Assembly: GCA_021234535.1 (NCBI GenBank)
Contig: CM037838.1
Span: 25,025,969 to 25,089,968, forward strand
DNA length: 64,000 nt
Reading direction: 5' to 3'
Source: Stichopus chloronotus
Taxonomy: Eukaryota > Echinodermata > Holothuroidea > Aspidochirotida > Stichopodidae
The translations under genes were made by a program, and so were the position numbers. Positions 38,001-48,620 of the stretch are shown here, one piece after another; within the stretch, counting starts at the first letter, position 1, and each line of letters starts with the position of its first letter. The notes beneath the pieces were generated by a model. It was not told where the DNA came from. It ran no database searches and worked only from the letters and a program-made list of their open reading frames with translations.

Positions 38001-39619
38001 GGGAACACAACAGGTTCCATATCAAAATCATTCGGCTTAAGTCAGTGATAAAGTCCTTGGTACATCTTTACCCAACAAAAGGAAAATGAATCCTGTAAAA
38101 TTGAACAAAGAGTGAACCATTTTCAATTTTCACATTTCAAATTGGGCATTCTTTCAAAACAACACGTCACCTTACACAGCATGTCTATCATCCCCAGTTT
38201 TCATCACAAATATCAAGTAAAACCAGAATGTAAGAACTGTGAAGCTTTTCCTCAAGGTTAGGAGTTTGCTGCTATGAATATCAAACGACTATGTTCCTGT
38301 TTACATAGTTATGAAGAGTAAGGGAGTGAGTGATTATCAAGAATGATATGAACATGGCAAAAAGTCACAAATGTGAAAACTGTCTTGAAAAATATATATT
38401 CATGGTGATGATACTGTTTGATTCAAAAACTGTGAGATTAATGATACTAAAGACAAACAGGGTGAATAGATAACTTTCACAAATGAAAATGACACAGCTG
38501 TGTCCATCAAATAGAAATACACAATATTCCAAAGATATAATGTTTGCACAACAGAAGGTTAAGTTAAGTTTTGTCTTTCGACCATCCTGTGACTCAACAT
38601 ATGCAGGGTCTTGTGGAAAAGGTGCAAACTGCAAAAAGGAAAACATGTAATACTCATAAATGTTTCCCCTTACCAAAATTTACAAAAAAAAATACAAATA
38701 CAAGAAATATAAACAGAGGCATGCAATAATAATATTCCATGTGGGGCAACTTTTATTTTCAAATTTACCACAAAACTTATGTACAATTGATGGCATCACA
38801 TCATTTGCGGGACCAGTCTTATTATGCATCCTATAAAAGCAAAACCTTATCAGTTAGGGTGATGCTGTGCAGACCTGAAACTGAGGGGGCTCTTCAGGAA
38901 TCAATATCTCTTACTGTAGTTGTGTTGGCAACATCAGTGACGGACAGTTTGACTTTGCATAGCGCTTATCAGTTGGAGTGATTCCCAGTTATGCAGTGTC
39001 AAAACAAAGTGGTGGCAGCATACCTATTTGATTTATAGAACTTTTTGATGAGCTTGGTCTGTGTCACAGTGGAAAATGTAAGTGGGGGAAAGAGCATTTA
39101 CCGTGCAGTAGGTAAACACTGGGGATTTTCCATCTCATGTGCATCGTATATCACTAAAACATTATCAACAACAACAACAGTTATTCATCAACCATGACAT
39201 GTTGAAGTGTTGCCTCCTAATCTATCTCATCTTCTCAAGGTGCCTGGTGCCCTGGGTTAAGATCCAGGCAACAGCTAACTTCCTGAGGCGGTAACTGATA
39301 TTTAGTAGCTTATCTGTTAATCATAACAGTGTTATATAATTAAGCAAATTCAATGTATAATGGAAATTAGAAGGGGAAAAGTAGAGACATTAAATGAAGT
39401 CAAGCAATTGACCACACAGACCACAGGTTGTGCAATGGACCAATTTACCAATCTTGCCGATCCCGAGAAAATGTGAAAAAAAAGTTCAGCATAGGATATT
39501 GGGGTGGGGTGTGAGGGGGTTTAGGGAAGATAGGACAGACTGACAGAGATCCAGACAGGGTATTGTGTAATTAAATATCTACAGTCATAATTTAGCACTG
39601 TTCTACTCTGAGATTTATT

Positions 39620-40050
39620 TTAAGGATATACTATACAGTCTTGCATTATACATATTATGCTAAACTGTACTGCATCGTGTTACAGTGTATATACTTTATT
39701 GTCCTATACTGCATTGCACTCAATTGAGCTGCGACTTGTGCTTTTATGACAGTTAACTATACTGAGAGTTGTGCTGTCTTTAGTTTTGCACTTACCCTAT
39801 ATATACTATACTGAACTATGCTACAGTGCATTGCACTGCCTCTAATTTTGCTGTGCTACACACTACACTGTCCCTTTATTGTACTGCACTATGCTCTCCT
39901 GGACTATGCTGCACTGACTTGTACTATTCCATATTGCATTATACTGAGCTTTACTATAGTGCACTGTATGACACAGAGTGCTGTACAATACAGAGTTAAA
40001 CAATACAGCATTGCATGGTACTGTTTAGTATTCAAGAGCACTGTACCAGG
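39620..40050 (+). repeat. Degenerate minisatellite built on TACTGCAC-like units
   Basis: About 430 bp in which variants of TACTGCAC, TACTATAC, CTGTACTGCA and TGCACTG recur every 10 to 15 bases with no fixed phase, shifting toward the reverse-complement version (TACAGAGT, GTACAATACAG) near the right end. The 113-codon frame crossing it is a by-product. Confidence 0.6.
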
Positions 40051-40662
40051 TTGTACTAAAAGATCTGCTACGGTGTTCCTGCATTGCAATGAACAGCTCT
40101 GTAAGTACTGTGTGACAATGCAAGTTCAAGTTAGTGGCATAGCGCTACCAGCATTCTGAACTTTTCCCCCCTTTTCTGTGTTGAATTCTGAACCTAAACC
40201 CATTCAGGGTTGAATTTACTTTAATTGTGCATTCCTGATCTTGATTGATTACTTCTTGTAAATTCCAAACACTTGAATATTACTTTTGAACTGCAATCTT
40301 GAAAAGAAAAATTAGTTCATGAAAATGTTAGGAATATGGTGGTAATTTCTCTGTAGTGAATGACTAGCTTTAAATCGCCAGCATTATCAGCTTACTATCA
40401 TCTAAAAGTTCATAGTTGTCATCACCATTCTCTGAACCTATCCTTTACTTCTATGCCACTATTCAAACATACAATGCTAGGCCTCTCATTACAATTTTCG
40501 CTTGTTCTAGGCTCAGATGACTGATACAACGAGTTTGTTCCTTCTGTAAGTCTAGTCCCCATGCTTCAAAGCAAATTAAAACTTTGACCATTTATCTGGC
40601 TTGCTAAAAGACACTAAATTACCACAAAAAAGCTCTCTCAATCATGTTTATTTAGTAAAACT

Positions 40663-40741
40663 ACTTGCTGGTGAGTGAATCAATGTGTAAGCAAAAGTAA
40701 AAAGTAAATATTCACAGACACACTAGAGAATGGATGACAGA
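40663..40741 (+). repeat. Diverged direct repeat, copy A
   Basis: Shares ACTTGCT, AGTGAATC and ACTAGAGAATGGATG, in the same order, with 41430-41502. Confidence 0.5.
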
Positions 40742-41429
40742 TGGGGATAAGAAAAAAATTGTCTTTGTGCTTTCATATGAAAAGACAGGTAACCTACACT
40801 CTGACACTAGCTTTAGCACTGCTAAATATAACTAAAGCTTTTAAAAGAAATCAAATTTCAAATGTGTTCATCTCACAAGCTTTACTTTGAAGATATTCAG
40901 AAAAAGATTTCAAGACAAGAGAAGTTATATTGAAGATCATGTGAGCATTTTATGCTGCAACACGGAAGTTTTGAATCTTTGCACCAAGGAGATGTTAATT
41001 GACTTCCCATCAAGAAATAGGTCAGTGGCCACAGGAGACAAGTTTAAAATCACTGGAAGTCAAATAAATGTTCTTGGATACGTACAAAAAAGCTGTTTTA
41101 TCATTCAATTGCCTTTCAGTACTGGCAACAATTAAGTGATACTTCAACTTCAGATATTTTGGATGGTACACTTGTGTCTTAAGTAGTCACTTTTTACCCA
41201 TGTGACTTTTTTTTATGTAGTCTGTCGAATGCATATTGGCGCCCACAAATGTTTTTTATCTTTCCAAATCGACACTTTGAAACTAAAATGCCATTTTGAT
41301 TTGGAAGAGTACGAAGTTACAACTTCAAAGAAATGCTCAACCATTCTTAAAAGCAAATTTTGACATTGTCTGGCATATGGCAGTTCACTGCCCACCAAAA
41401 AGGTGTCTGTTATGATTCTTTATGAAAGT

Positions 41430-41502
41430 ACTTGCTAATTAGTGAATCTATGAGTGACTGAATGTCGCAGTATTCATGACAAACTAGAGAATGGATGGCA
41501 AG
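41430..41502 (+). repeat. Diverged direct repeat, copy B
   Basis: Second copy of 40663-40741, same orientation about 770 bp away. The 14-bp block CTAGAGAATGGATG is identical in both. Confidence 0.5.
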
Positions 41503-42820
41503 AACCATCTTCATGGAGTAAAAGAGCATTCTCAGCAGACTTTGACTGCTTCTCCTAAGTCTAGACTCCAATACGTCTTTGCTGGACACTATACAGTTAA
41601 TGTTCTCCTTCCTGCCTTGAATTACATGTGTTTCGTGTAATGTTATCTTTTGCTGTAATTAGCAGTGGAAATGATAAAGTTACATGTAAATACGATTTGA
41701 AAGAAACAAAGAGAACAGCAAGCTCTGCTTGTTAGTTTTCTACCAAAAAAAAAAAACAATGCCTAACATCAACTGCCGAGTCTCCTCCCCAGCCATGTTT
41801 CTGCAGGAACAATTACAGTCAACTTCGGACACAAAATTTGCGAAACAATTTGAAAGATCACCAAGTAGGTCATCCTCTCTGCCAGTGGGGCAACAGACAC
41901 TTAGACTTGTGATCCAATTATTTGCTATGTAAGGTTGTGAAAGAATGACTGATCCATCAGTGAGTACACATCCAAACTTCATGAAAGAAAGAGAGAAAAC
42001 TAAATTGAACACCCAGAAAATGATTTCAAATAGAATCCCTTGGGGTTTTCTATAGTGTCAATCACAGCTACATAAACATCCAGATGTGTGTAAGTGATCA
42101 TAACAGAGAACTACCCGTTGGACTTTCTTGGCTGAAGTGAGTTCTGCAAGTGATATTAATAATGTGTGCTACAGAAATTGACAAGTGCTACCTGCAAAAA
42201 AGGGGTATCTTTGCTTTGATACTAACAACCATTATTTAAATGATTCCTTTGTTTTTTTGACCATGAGGCGAGCATTAGCATGGAGTACTTGCTTACGGTA
42301 TTATGAACAGTTTGTGGTAAAACAGGCAGCAAGTTATCCTATCCAAACACAAGGTTAAAAAGTTTTCAATTCTCTTTTTTTTCACGACAAAAAAAAAACA
42401 GATGTATTGCACGAGAGACCTTGACACAAACTTTGCGGCAAATCAACTATTTTGAAATGTTTGGCAGATTTGTCCTTCCAAGCTGACATATGTGATGCGT
42501 CTAGAACTTTGAAAGTTCACAACAGGGAATCACCTTCAAACTGATGAATGGTCCTTGAATAATTACATCTAAAAGTGCAAAAGAGAAGTCAAACATCTGT
42601 TGCATTTAATTCATCATATCTGACATTTCCAAAGAATCTTTCTGCAGATGTAGAAACAGTTACATCTTTGTTGGTATCTGAGGTTACACTCCTTGAAATT
42701 GAAAATTCACTGCTCTCCTTCAAATCCAATAGGTGGTGCAAAAGAGTGATCCTCTAATCCAGACTGTGGCTACAAAAAAAAAAAGAGAAAAAAAATGAAA
42801 CAGGGTTTGAGCCAATTTAC

Positions 42821-42979
42821 CTGAGTCTGTAATTCCATGACCCTCTGTCTGACTTCCTTGAGTTCTGAAACCGCCTCTGCTTCCCTCAGTCGGCTCGACA
42901 TCAGTTCTTCCGATAAAGTTTGGATGGTGGGTTTGGCTGCACCTTGCTTCCGATTTGTCGATGCTCTCTGTAATTGCTT
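42821..42979 (-). CDS. EVI5: EVI5 coiled-coil exon with LREAE repeat (third repeat)
   Basis: 159 bp, 53 codons, phase 0 at both ends. A basic N-terminal linker (K-Q-L-Q-R-A-S-T-N-R-K-Q-G) leads into the repeat SEELMSSRLREAEAVSELKE and ends R-V-M-E-L-Q-T-Q. It aligns with the vertebrate EVI5 segment containing DELMTIRLREAETQAEI and MEMETQ. The acceptor (CCGTCTGTTTACAG) and donor CAG|GTAAAT are normal. Confidence 0.9.
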
Positions 42980-43230
42980 CTGTAAACAGACGGTTAGAAC
43001 GTGAGAGAGGTTCACACGGCGACAACAGTATGCAAACGAGTGCATACTACCAACCAATGTTGGTTTATACATCAACACACAACACCTTCAGGTCGAATAT
43101 GTCATTAATAATTACAGTTTGACTCTTAGAGGGAACATTTGGGTGAAGTTACGAAGGTCTTTGGATGAGTTGATTGTTTGACGCTTCTGAGATTCAATTA
43201 CATTTTATTTCAAGACTGTCATGATGTACT
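42980..43230 (-). other. EVI5: EVI5 intron between exon 42821-42979 and the LINE
   Basis: Start of the 5.5-kb intron that holds the LINE insertion. It contains no feature besides the left target-site duplication at 43221-43230. Confidence 0.75.
43221..43230 (+). repeat. LINE target-site duplication, left copy
   Basis: ATGATGTACT, identical to 45508-45517 just after the LINE poly(A) tail. The two define the insertion boundaries to the base. Confidence 0.85.
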
Positions 43231-45203
43231 GGGCTTCTTTTTTTCATTGATTTTGAAAAAGCGTTTGATTGCATGGACTGGGGTTTTATCGATAGGGCTT
43301 TAGCGTATTTCAAGTTTGGTCCCGATTTTAGACGCTGGATTACAACCTTGTACAATGACAGCAAGTCCTGTGTGTGTAACAACGGTTATTCCACCGGCTT
43401 TTTTGACATTCGTAGAGGTGTTAGACAAGGTTGCCCCCTCAGTCCATACTTATTCATAATTGGTGCTGAAATATTTTCTAGGCTTATTTTGCATAACAAT
43501 CGTATTACAGGCATCACTGTGCTTGGAAAAGAAATTAAACTTTTGCAATATGCAGACGACACCACTATTTTCTTAGATGGTTCTAAGTCCTCTACAATGG
43601 AACTGTTAAATGTACTAAATGTGTTTAAGTCAGCTTCTGGCCTAAAGGTCAATTTCAGTAAATCTTTCGTTTTTCCTCTTGGTAACTTAATTAATCAAAT
43701 TCCTGTTCACCTTTATGATCTTAATCTTACCGTTAGTAATGGTCCTGTTAAATTTTTGGGCATTAATTTTACTCATAATGGGAAAGATCTTTTTCGCCTT
43801 AACTATATACAAAAACTATCTAGGCTTAAGAACCAGCTCAGGATCTGGAGCAATAGAGACTTGACTCCAATAGGTAGGAACATTATTGTTAAATCTTTTG
43901 CGGTTAGCCATCTTGTTTATCTCTTTCAAGTTCTTCCTGATCCTCCCAAAAATTTTCTCAAAGAGGTCCACTCCACTATTTTTGATTTTATCTGGCAAGG
44001 TAAGCCAGATAAGGTTAATAGAAATACGATGATAAATCCAATTGACAAAGGTGGGCTGGGGATTATTCATATCGAAAGTTTTGCTTACGCACTGAAGACC
44101 TCTTGGATTAAACGTTACATTGATCACTCAAATACTGGTTATTGGAAGCTCTTCTTTAATCATTATCTTTCTCCTTTTGGAAAAGAGTTGCTCTTCTACT
44201 GTAATTACAATGTAAATGATATCAACAATATTAAAAATACCTTTTTAAAGCAAGTTTGTATGGCTTGGAGCAAAGCAACCTTCTCAATTCCTTCTGACAA
44301 CTTTGGCACTCAGATTATTTGGAACAATTCATTTATAAAAATTGATAATTCAATGCTTTTCCTAAAAATATTTTATCATGCTAATATTTTCCATGTTCGC
44401 GATTTATTCTTAGAAGACGGTTCTCAATTTTCTTATAATCAGTTTCTTCAAAAGTTTAATCTTCCTAATTTTCCTTTTACCACTTTGCTTGGAATCTATT
44501 CCGCAATTCCGGCGTCATGGAAACAGGCCATCACAGATGACAACAGTAATTCTAATGATCATATTATTAATGCTATTTCCAATTATCCCAGTGTTTCTAG
44601 GCTTACGTACCCCCTCATCATCGATAAGATAGCCCTTCCCCCTCTGGCCTGTAATAAGTGGAACATCCACGTCTTTATTAGGGATGATGAATGGAATAGT
44701 ATCTTTAAAACCGTTTTCTCTACTCTCCGTGAAACCAAAATCCAATATTTTCAGTTTAGGTTCCTTCATCGAATTCTTGGTACTAATAGACTCTTACACC
44801 TCATGAATAAATCTGATTCGGATTCCTGTACCTTTTGCCATAGAGAAGTAGAAACCATTGAACACTTATTCTGGAATTGTGATATTACTGCTAGTTTTCT
44901 TTTAGATGTCGAGCAACTTTTTCTAGGGAGGCAATTTGTACTTACTAAAAAAGATATTTTTTTTGGATATAACCTAGGCCACTTTCATCCCTTAAATTTT
45001 CTAATATTTCACTGTAAGTATATGTTTTCAATTGTAAGCTTAGTAAAATTATACCTACTTGTAATGAATTTTATTATAAAATGAAATTTACTATTAAAGT
45101 AGAGAAATACTTAAGTTTAAAACCAAACGCAACCAAAAAGTATTTGGCTAGATATAATAAGCTTAAGAACTACTTCGCTAATATCCCCAACCTTTTTGTC
45201 TAA
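43231..45203 (+). pseudogene. LINE reverse transcriptase fragment (5'-truncated, one frameshift)
   Basis: Open from the insertion edge at 43231 to a TGA at 45082-45084. Motif A (FIDFEKAFD) lies at 43243-43269, a GVRQGCPLSPYLF motif B near 43417, the catalytic YADD at 43549-43560, and a C-x2-C...H...C zinc finger starting at 44827. The region between them (SGLKVNFSKS, RNIIVKSFAVSHLVYLF, GGLGIIHIESF) is typical of L1/Tx1 elements. After about 45019-45022 the recognisable C-terminus continues in another frame to a TAA at 45201-45203, so a 1-bp deletion has cut off the last 60 or so residues. No other break was seen in over 600 codons, which suggests recent insertion. Confidence 0.85.
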
Positions 45204-45507
45204 TGCATAGTTGCTAGTATTTTAAGGTTATGAAAAATTGTTCACTGTTTATACTACATTCCTCTTTTTCACATTGGAATACCTTTCCTTTACCTTTTAC
45301 GTTTTCTGAATACTTTGCTTCATGACACTTTTCATTTAAACACTTTTTTTTTAGAAATTCTGCTCTTCCAATTTGTCCCATTTGCTTTGTACATACGTTA
45401 TTACTTTACGCTGTTACCATTATCCTGTTTGTAAATAATGCTCATTGAAGACCTTCTGATAATTCCATGCAAAGGAACTAAATAAAAGATGGAGAAAAAA
45501 AAAAAAA
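45204..45507 (+). other. LINE 3'UTR and poly(A) tail
   Basis: About 300 bp, T-rich, with AATAAA at 45481-45486 and a tail of A residues ending at 45507-45508. Confidence 0.75.
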
Positions 45508-45517
45508 ATGATGTACT
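45508..45517 (+). repeat. LINE target-site duplication, right copy
   Basis: ATGATGTACT directly after the A-tail, identical to 43221-43230. The first A cannot be told from the tail, so the duplication is 9 or 10 bp. Confidence 0.85.
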
Positions 45518-48473
45518 AATGCAAGAGGTGTAGCAGCTGCAGTGTCCTGCCCTACCCCTGCACCCTGCCCAAATAATTAGTTCTCTTACTTCTCTATACC
45601 TGTCAACCTCATGCTTTGCTGAATTATCCTGTGGAACCATATGATATGTCTTAGATGATTTATATTGTCACAAATTTAGACTAAGGCACACAATTTTTTA
45701 AAAATATTGTGTTGCTTTCGTTGAAAGCCAAAATGTCAGCCAACTTCCAAAGAGATGAAACTACATACTTGAACCAAAGACTGCAAAAGTAGGTTAACAA
45801 ATCATGATAAATACAAAACATGGTAAGATTCCACAATTTAGTCACTCTCTGACAAATTGCTAATACACATACCTGCTATTACTAACAAGGAGAGTACATA
45901 CAGTGAGTGGACCAAAGTCAGAATGAAGCATACTTCCCACAACTTCCTGGTGTGGTTATTCATGAGTAACCACACTTATCCCGTGCCTCACTAATGTACA
46001 CATTTGACCCATGCTAAAATCGTCCCCGAAACTAATTCTAGCACCGCCGCCTCTGAGATCCAGTCCGCCCTCGTAGGGCTGAGCAAGGTGGATCAAAAAT
46101 CAGAATGAAGCATACCTAAAATTACATGACTAATCAGAGGACTAAAATCAGTACTTTAAATTTGAGTTACTATACAATTGTAGCACCATTTGTAAAAGCA
46201 TCACTGTTTTCTCACAAAACAGGAACAAAAGTAGCAGAAATTGCAGGGAATGCAATTTTACTAGTATACTCAGACTCTACACATCTCATGAAATGTGACT
46301 GTCAGCTACTAAGAAATGATTCACAGTCAAACATCATGGTCAAACAGGACAGGACAAAAGACCCTGTTACCATGAAATCACCAGTTACTTTAAGTTCTCT
46401 AACACAAAAGCAGTGATGATAGGAAGTGAAACTTTGTTTGAGATGACCTATATGTTTTCATTTTTTGAAAGAGGTTTACTCATTCTACTCCCCATGAAGC
46501 AAAGGACAATCTTAACTGCCCCAGAGGGCAAGAGAGGATACTATTACCGAAGAGGTCAACAAGTTTGAACTTCTGCACAACTTCAGTGCTTATCTTCATT
46601 TTTTTGGCTTTTCATTGCAAAGGTCTACCGAAGTTTGGATACCCCATCCTCCCTCTATGCCATGCTAGGAGAATCCCATGGAAGGTGCTAACATGTTAGA
46701 GCTATAATCTGTGTGATTGTTATTGGTTGATGCTACAGGCACACTGAATTTGTTATGGCTTTATTTATTATGTTCTGCAACCTTTGCAGCAATGACTTCT
46801 GCAGTAACAGTAAGTCCTCTTCTCCCAAAATTGCTTAGAACTCATACTATGGGAAATGCAGTACAGAAATAGTGTAAAAAAATGGCACATTCTAGTGCAA
46901 ACAAATTTGGTAAATATCACAACTCACGTACAGTAGGTAAATATCAAAAACCGTTACTTCATCTTGCACAACAAACGATATTGAAACTTGACAAGGTGGG
47001 TGATGTAGGGAAGGGCTTACTGTGCAATGGAACCAAAATTATCCTTATTGTAAAATTCAGAAACATCTTCCCGGAAAATGGTAAGAATTGAATTGTCTGC
47101 ACTGCTTTTCACCTATTGACAGCTACATTGCCAGCTACTAGAGTTAATATATCATGCTGGTTATTTCTCTCCCGCCATGCTGTGAGCAAAACTCTGACTC
47201 AACCAATGCTATTAATCATTAACCGTGACTGGCAAAGAGGGAAATATTTTGTGTCATCATTCACTGATTCTGCTCACTTGATTGTCAGATATTTGTGACT
47301 CAGTTTTATGAAAGACAAAATGGTAGGACAAAATGGTTATCACCGGGCGTGGAATGGAACTGCTGGAAAATGAGAAATACGACACCAGACTGACCAGGAT
47401 GAAGATATTTTAATGAAGCGTCAAATAGTCCTAATGTCAATATTTAAAGTGACCATGGTGGGTTAAGTTACTAGACAGCCAAGTGTATAAAAGTGGTGAA
47501 TCTTTCTAGGAGATGAAAGTTGAAAAAGGAAACAAGTGTAGAGTCATACTCCCATGAGAGGAAAGTGGTGAGGAAGATGAAAGCTGCTACAATACGGGAT
47601 AATCTTCTCTCCTCCCCCCTTCCTTAGGGGACTATATCCGGTAGGGTACTTTGTTTGTGTCATTGAGTAATCACTCATCTGTTGTTGCATAGCGTTGCCA
47701 GTTACAAGCTTGAATACAAGTTAACAACAAACCAAACCTGATTTGATTTACCAATTCCACATTAAAATCCTTGTCTGCAAATGATCTAGCTAACTTCAGC
47801 TTGTTTAGCCATAGCTCCCAAGTTCTGAGAGGCTAGATGCGGGTCCACACGTAATCCGATGGTGAATTGCCGCCCCCTTGGGAAAGGATTTAAGAGGCAC
47901 AGGCGTCCCCATCGAAATTTTTGACGAGAAGTTTAGGACTGTCTACACGCAAAATGGTAGCACTTTTTGGGCAAGTCAGTCAACACAATTTCTCTAGGTT
48001 ACCGCCAAAAAATATGTTCTGCAGGTCTGCTGATCTTTTTCCTTCTTTTGTCTTTACCTACTACGGACATGTGAAATGCAGGTTTCTCAAAGAGTGTGGA
48101 GGGTCAGCGGGTTTGGGTGTTCAAATGCGAGTCAAACCTGCGAAATGCTGGTCACATGGAAGGTATGGTTTAGCGGTTACTGTTAGGAGCGGGGACAAAT
48201 GGCTATTTGTTATTAAGCCATACATGGTATTGATTATCCATCACTATACATTTAACTGTCCTTAACGACTCATGACTTGTGATTTGATGGATCAATCAAT
48301 GTTTGCCTTTCTCAACATTCTTTATACTTTTCTTAGTATCTCCACATTACCTGAAGCTCAACACTGCGTTAAGGTGCCAGCCATGAAGCAACACACTTGA
48401 TGATGGCAAAGGACTGAAGGTATAACAGAACAAAGAAACAAACATATAACAAACGACAAGTAAGTCTACAAAC
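45518..48473 (-). other. EVI5: EVI5 intron right of the LINE
   Basis: Remainder of the 5.5-kb intron. It contains a hairpin (45950-45975) between two copies of TCAGAATGAAGCATAC and small GC-richer islands near 46020-46090 and 47840-47930. The plus-strand frames at 46126-46416 and 47921-48265 have no family resemblance. Confidence 0.65.
45950..45975 (+). other. Perfect 9-bp hairpin
   Basis: GTGTGGTTA and TAACCACAC surround the 8-nt loop TTCATGAG. A 16-bp direct repeat (TCAGAATGAAGCATAC) lies on either side, ending near 45933 and 46114. Confidence 0.65.
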
Positions 48474-48620
48474 CTGCCAATGTGCCTCTAGCTCATTGAC
48501 CTTCTGTTTGAGCTCCTTCAGCGCAGAATTTGCCTCTGCTTCTCGGAGCTTCACCGCGATCAGCTCGTCTTGCATGGCTGCGACCGAATGGTTGGGATCC
48601 TCCTTCGCCCTTCGATTTGC
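48474..48620 (-). CDS. EVI5: EVI5 coiled-coil exon with LREAE repeat (second repeat)
   Basis: 147 bp, 49 codons, phase 0 at both ends. The linker A-N-R-R-A-K-E-D-P-N-H leads into MQDELIAVKLREAEANSALK and ends L-E-A-H-W-Q. The LEAHWQ ending matches LEEHWQ in vertebrate EVI5, and ELIAVKLREAEA is identical over 12 residues. The acceptor is CTTTTTTCACACTCAATCCAG-like; the donor is CAG|GTTTGT. This exon is the most diagnostic single match to the family in the window. Confidence 0.92.

Larger units (their letters stand above)
35052..42820 (-). other. EVI5: EVI5 intron (7.8 kb)
   Basis: No coding exon is expected from the EVI5 alignment. Visible structure is limited to a degenerate short-period repeat at 39620-40050, a diverged duplication (40663-40741 and 41430-41502) and short A- and T-runs. 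Confidence 0.7.
43231..45507 (+). mobile_element. 5'-truncated L1/Tx1-like LINE insertion
   Basis: 2,277-bp non-LTR retrotransposon fragment in an EVI5 intron, in antisense orientation. It begins inside the reverse transcriptase gene just before motif A and ends with an AATAAA (45481-45486) and an A-run of about 14, and is flanked by a 10-bp target-site duplication. All this is the signature of target-primed reverse transcription with incomplete copying. The domain order (reverse transcriptase, thumb/connector, CCHC finger) and motifs such as FIDFEKAFD and YADD are those of the L1/Tx1 branch. The endonuclease is missing, so this copy cannot move by itself. Confidence 0.9.

Noticed and set aside
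39818..40159. 113-codon plus-strand frame rich in C, I, L and Y
   Set aside because: It follows the degenerate TACTGCAC repeat.
43386..44127. Antisense open frames inside the LINE
   Set aside because: They are shadows of the reverse transcriptase frame.
47921..48265. 114-codon plus-strand frame
   Set aside because: No recognisable family, no signal peptide or splice context; length is within chance expectation.
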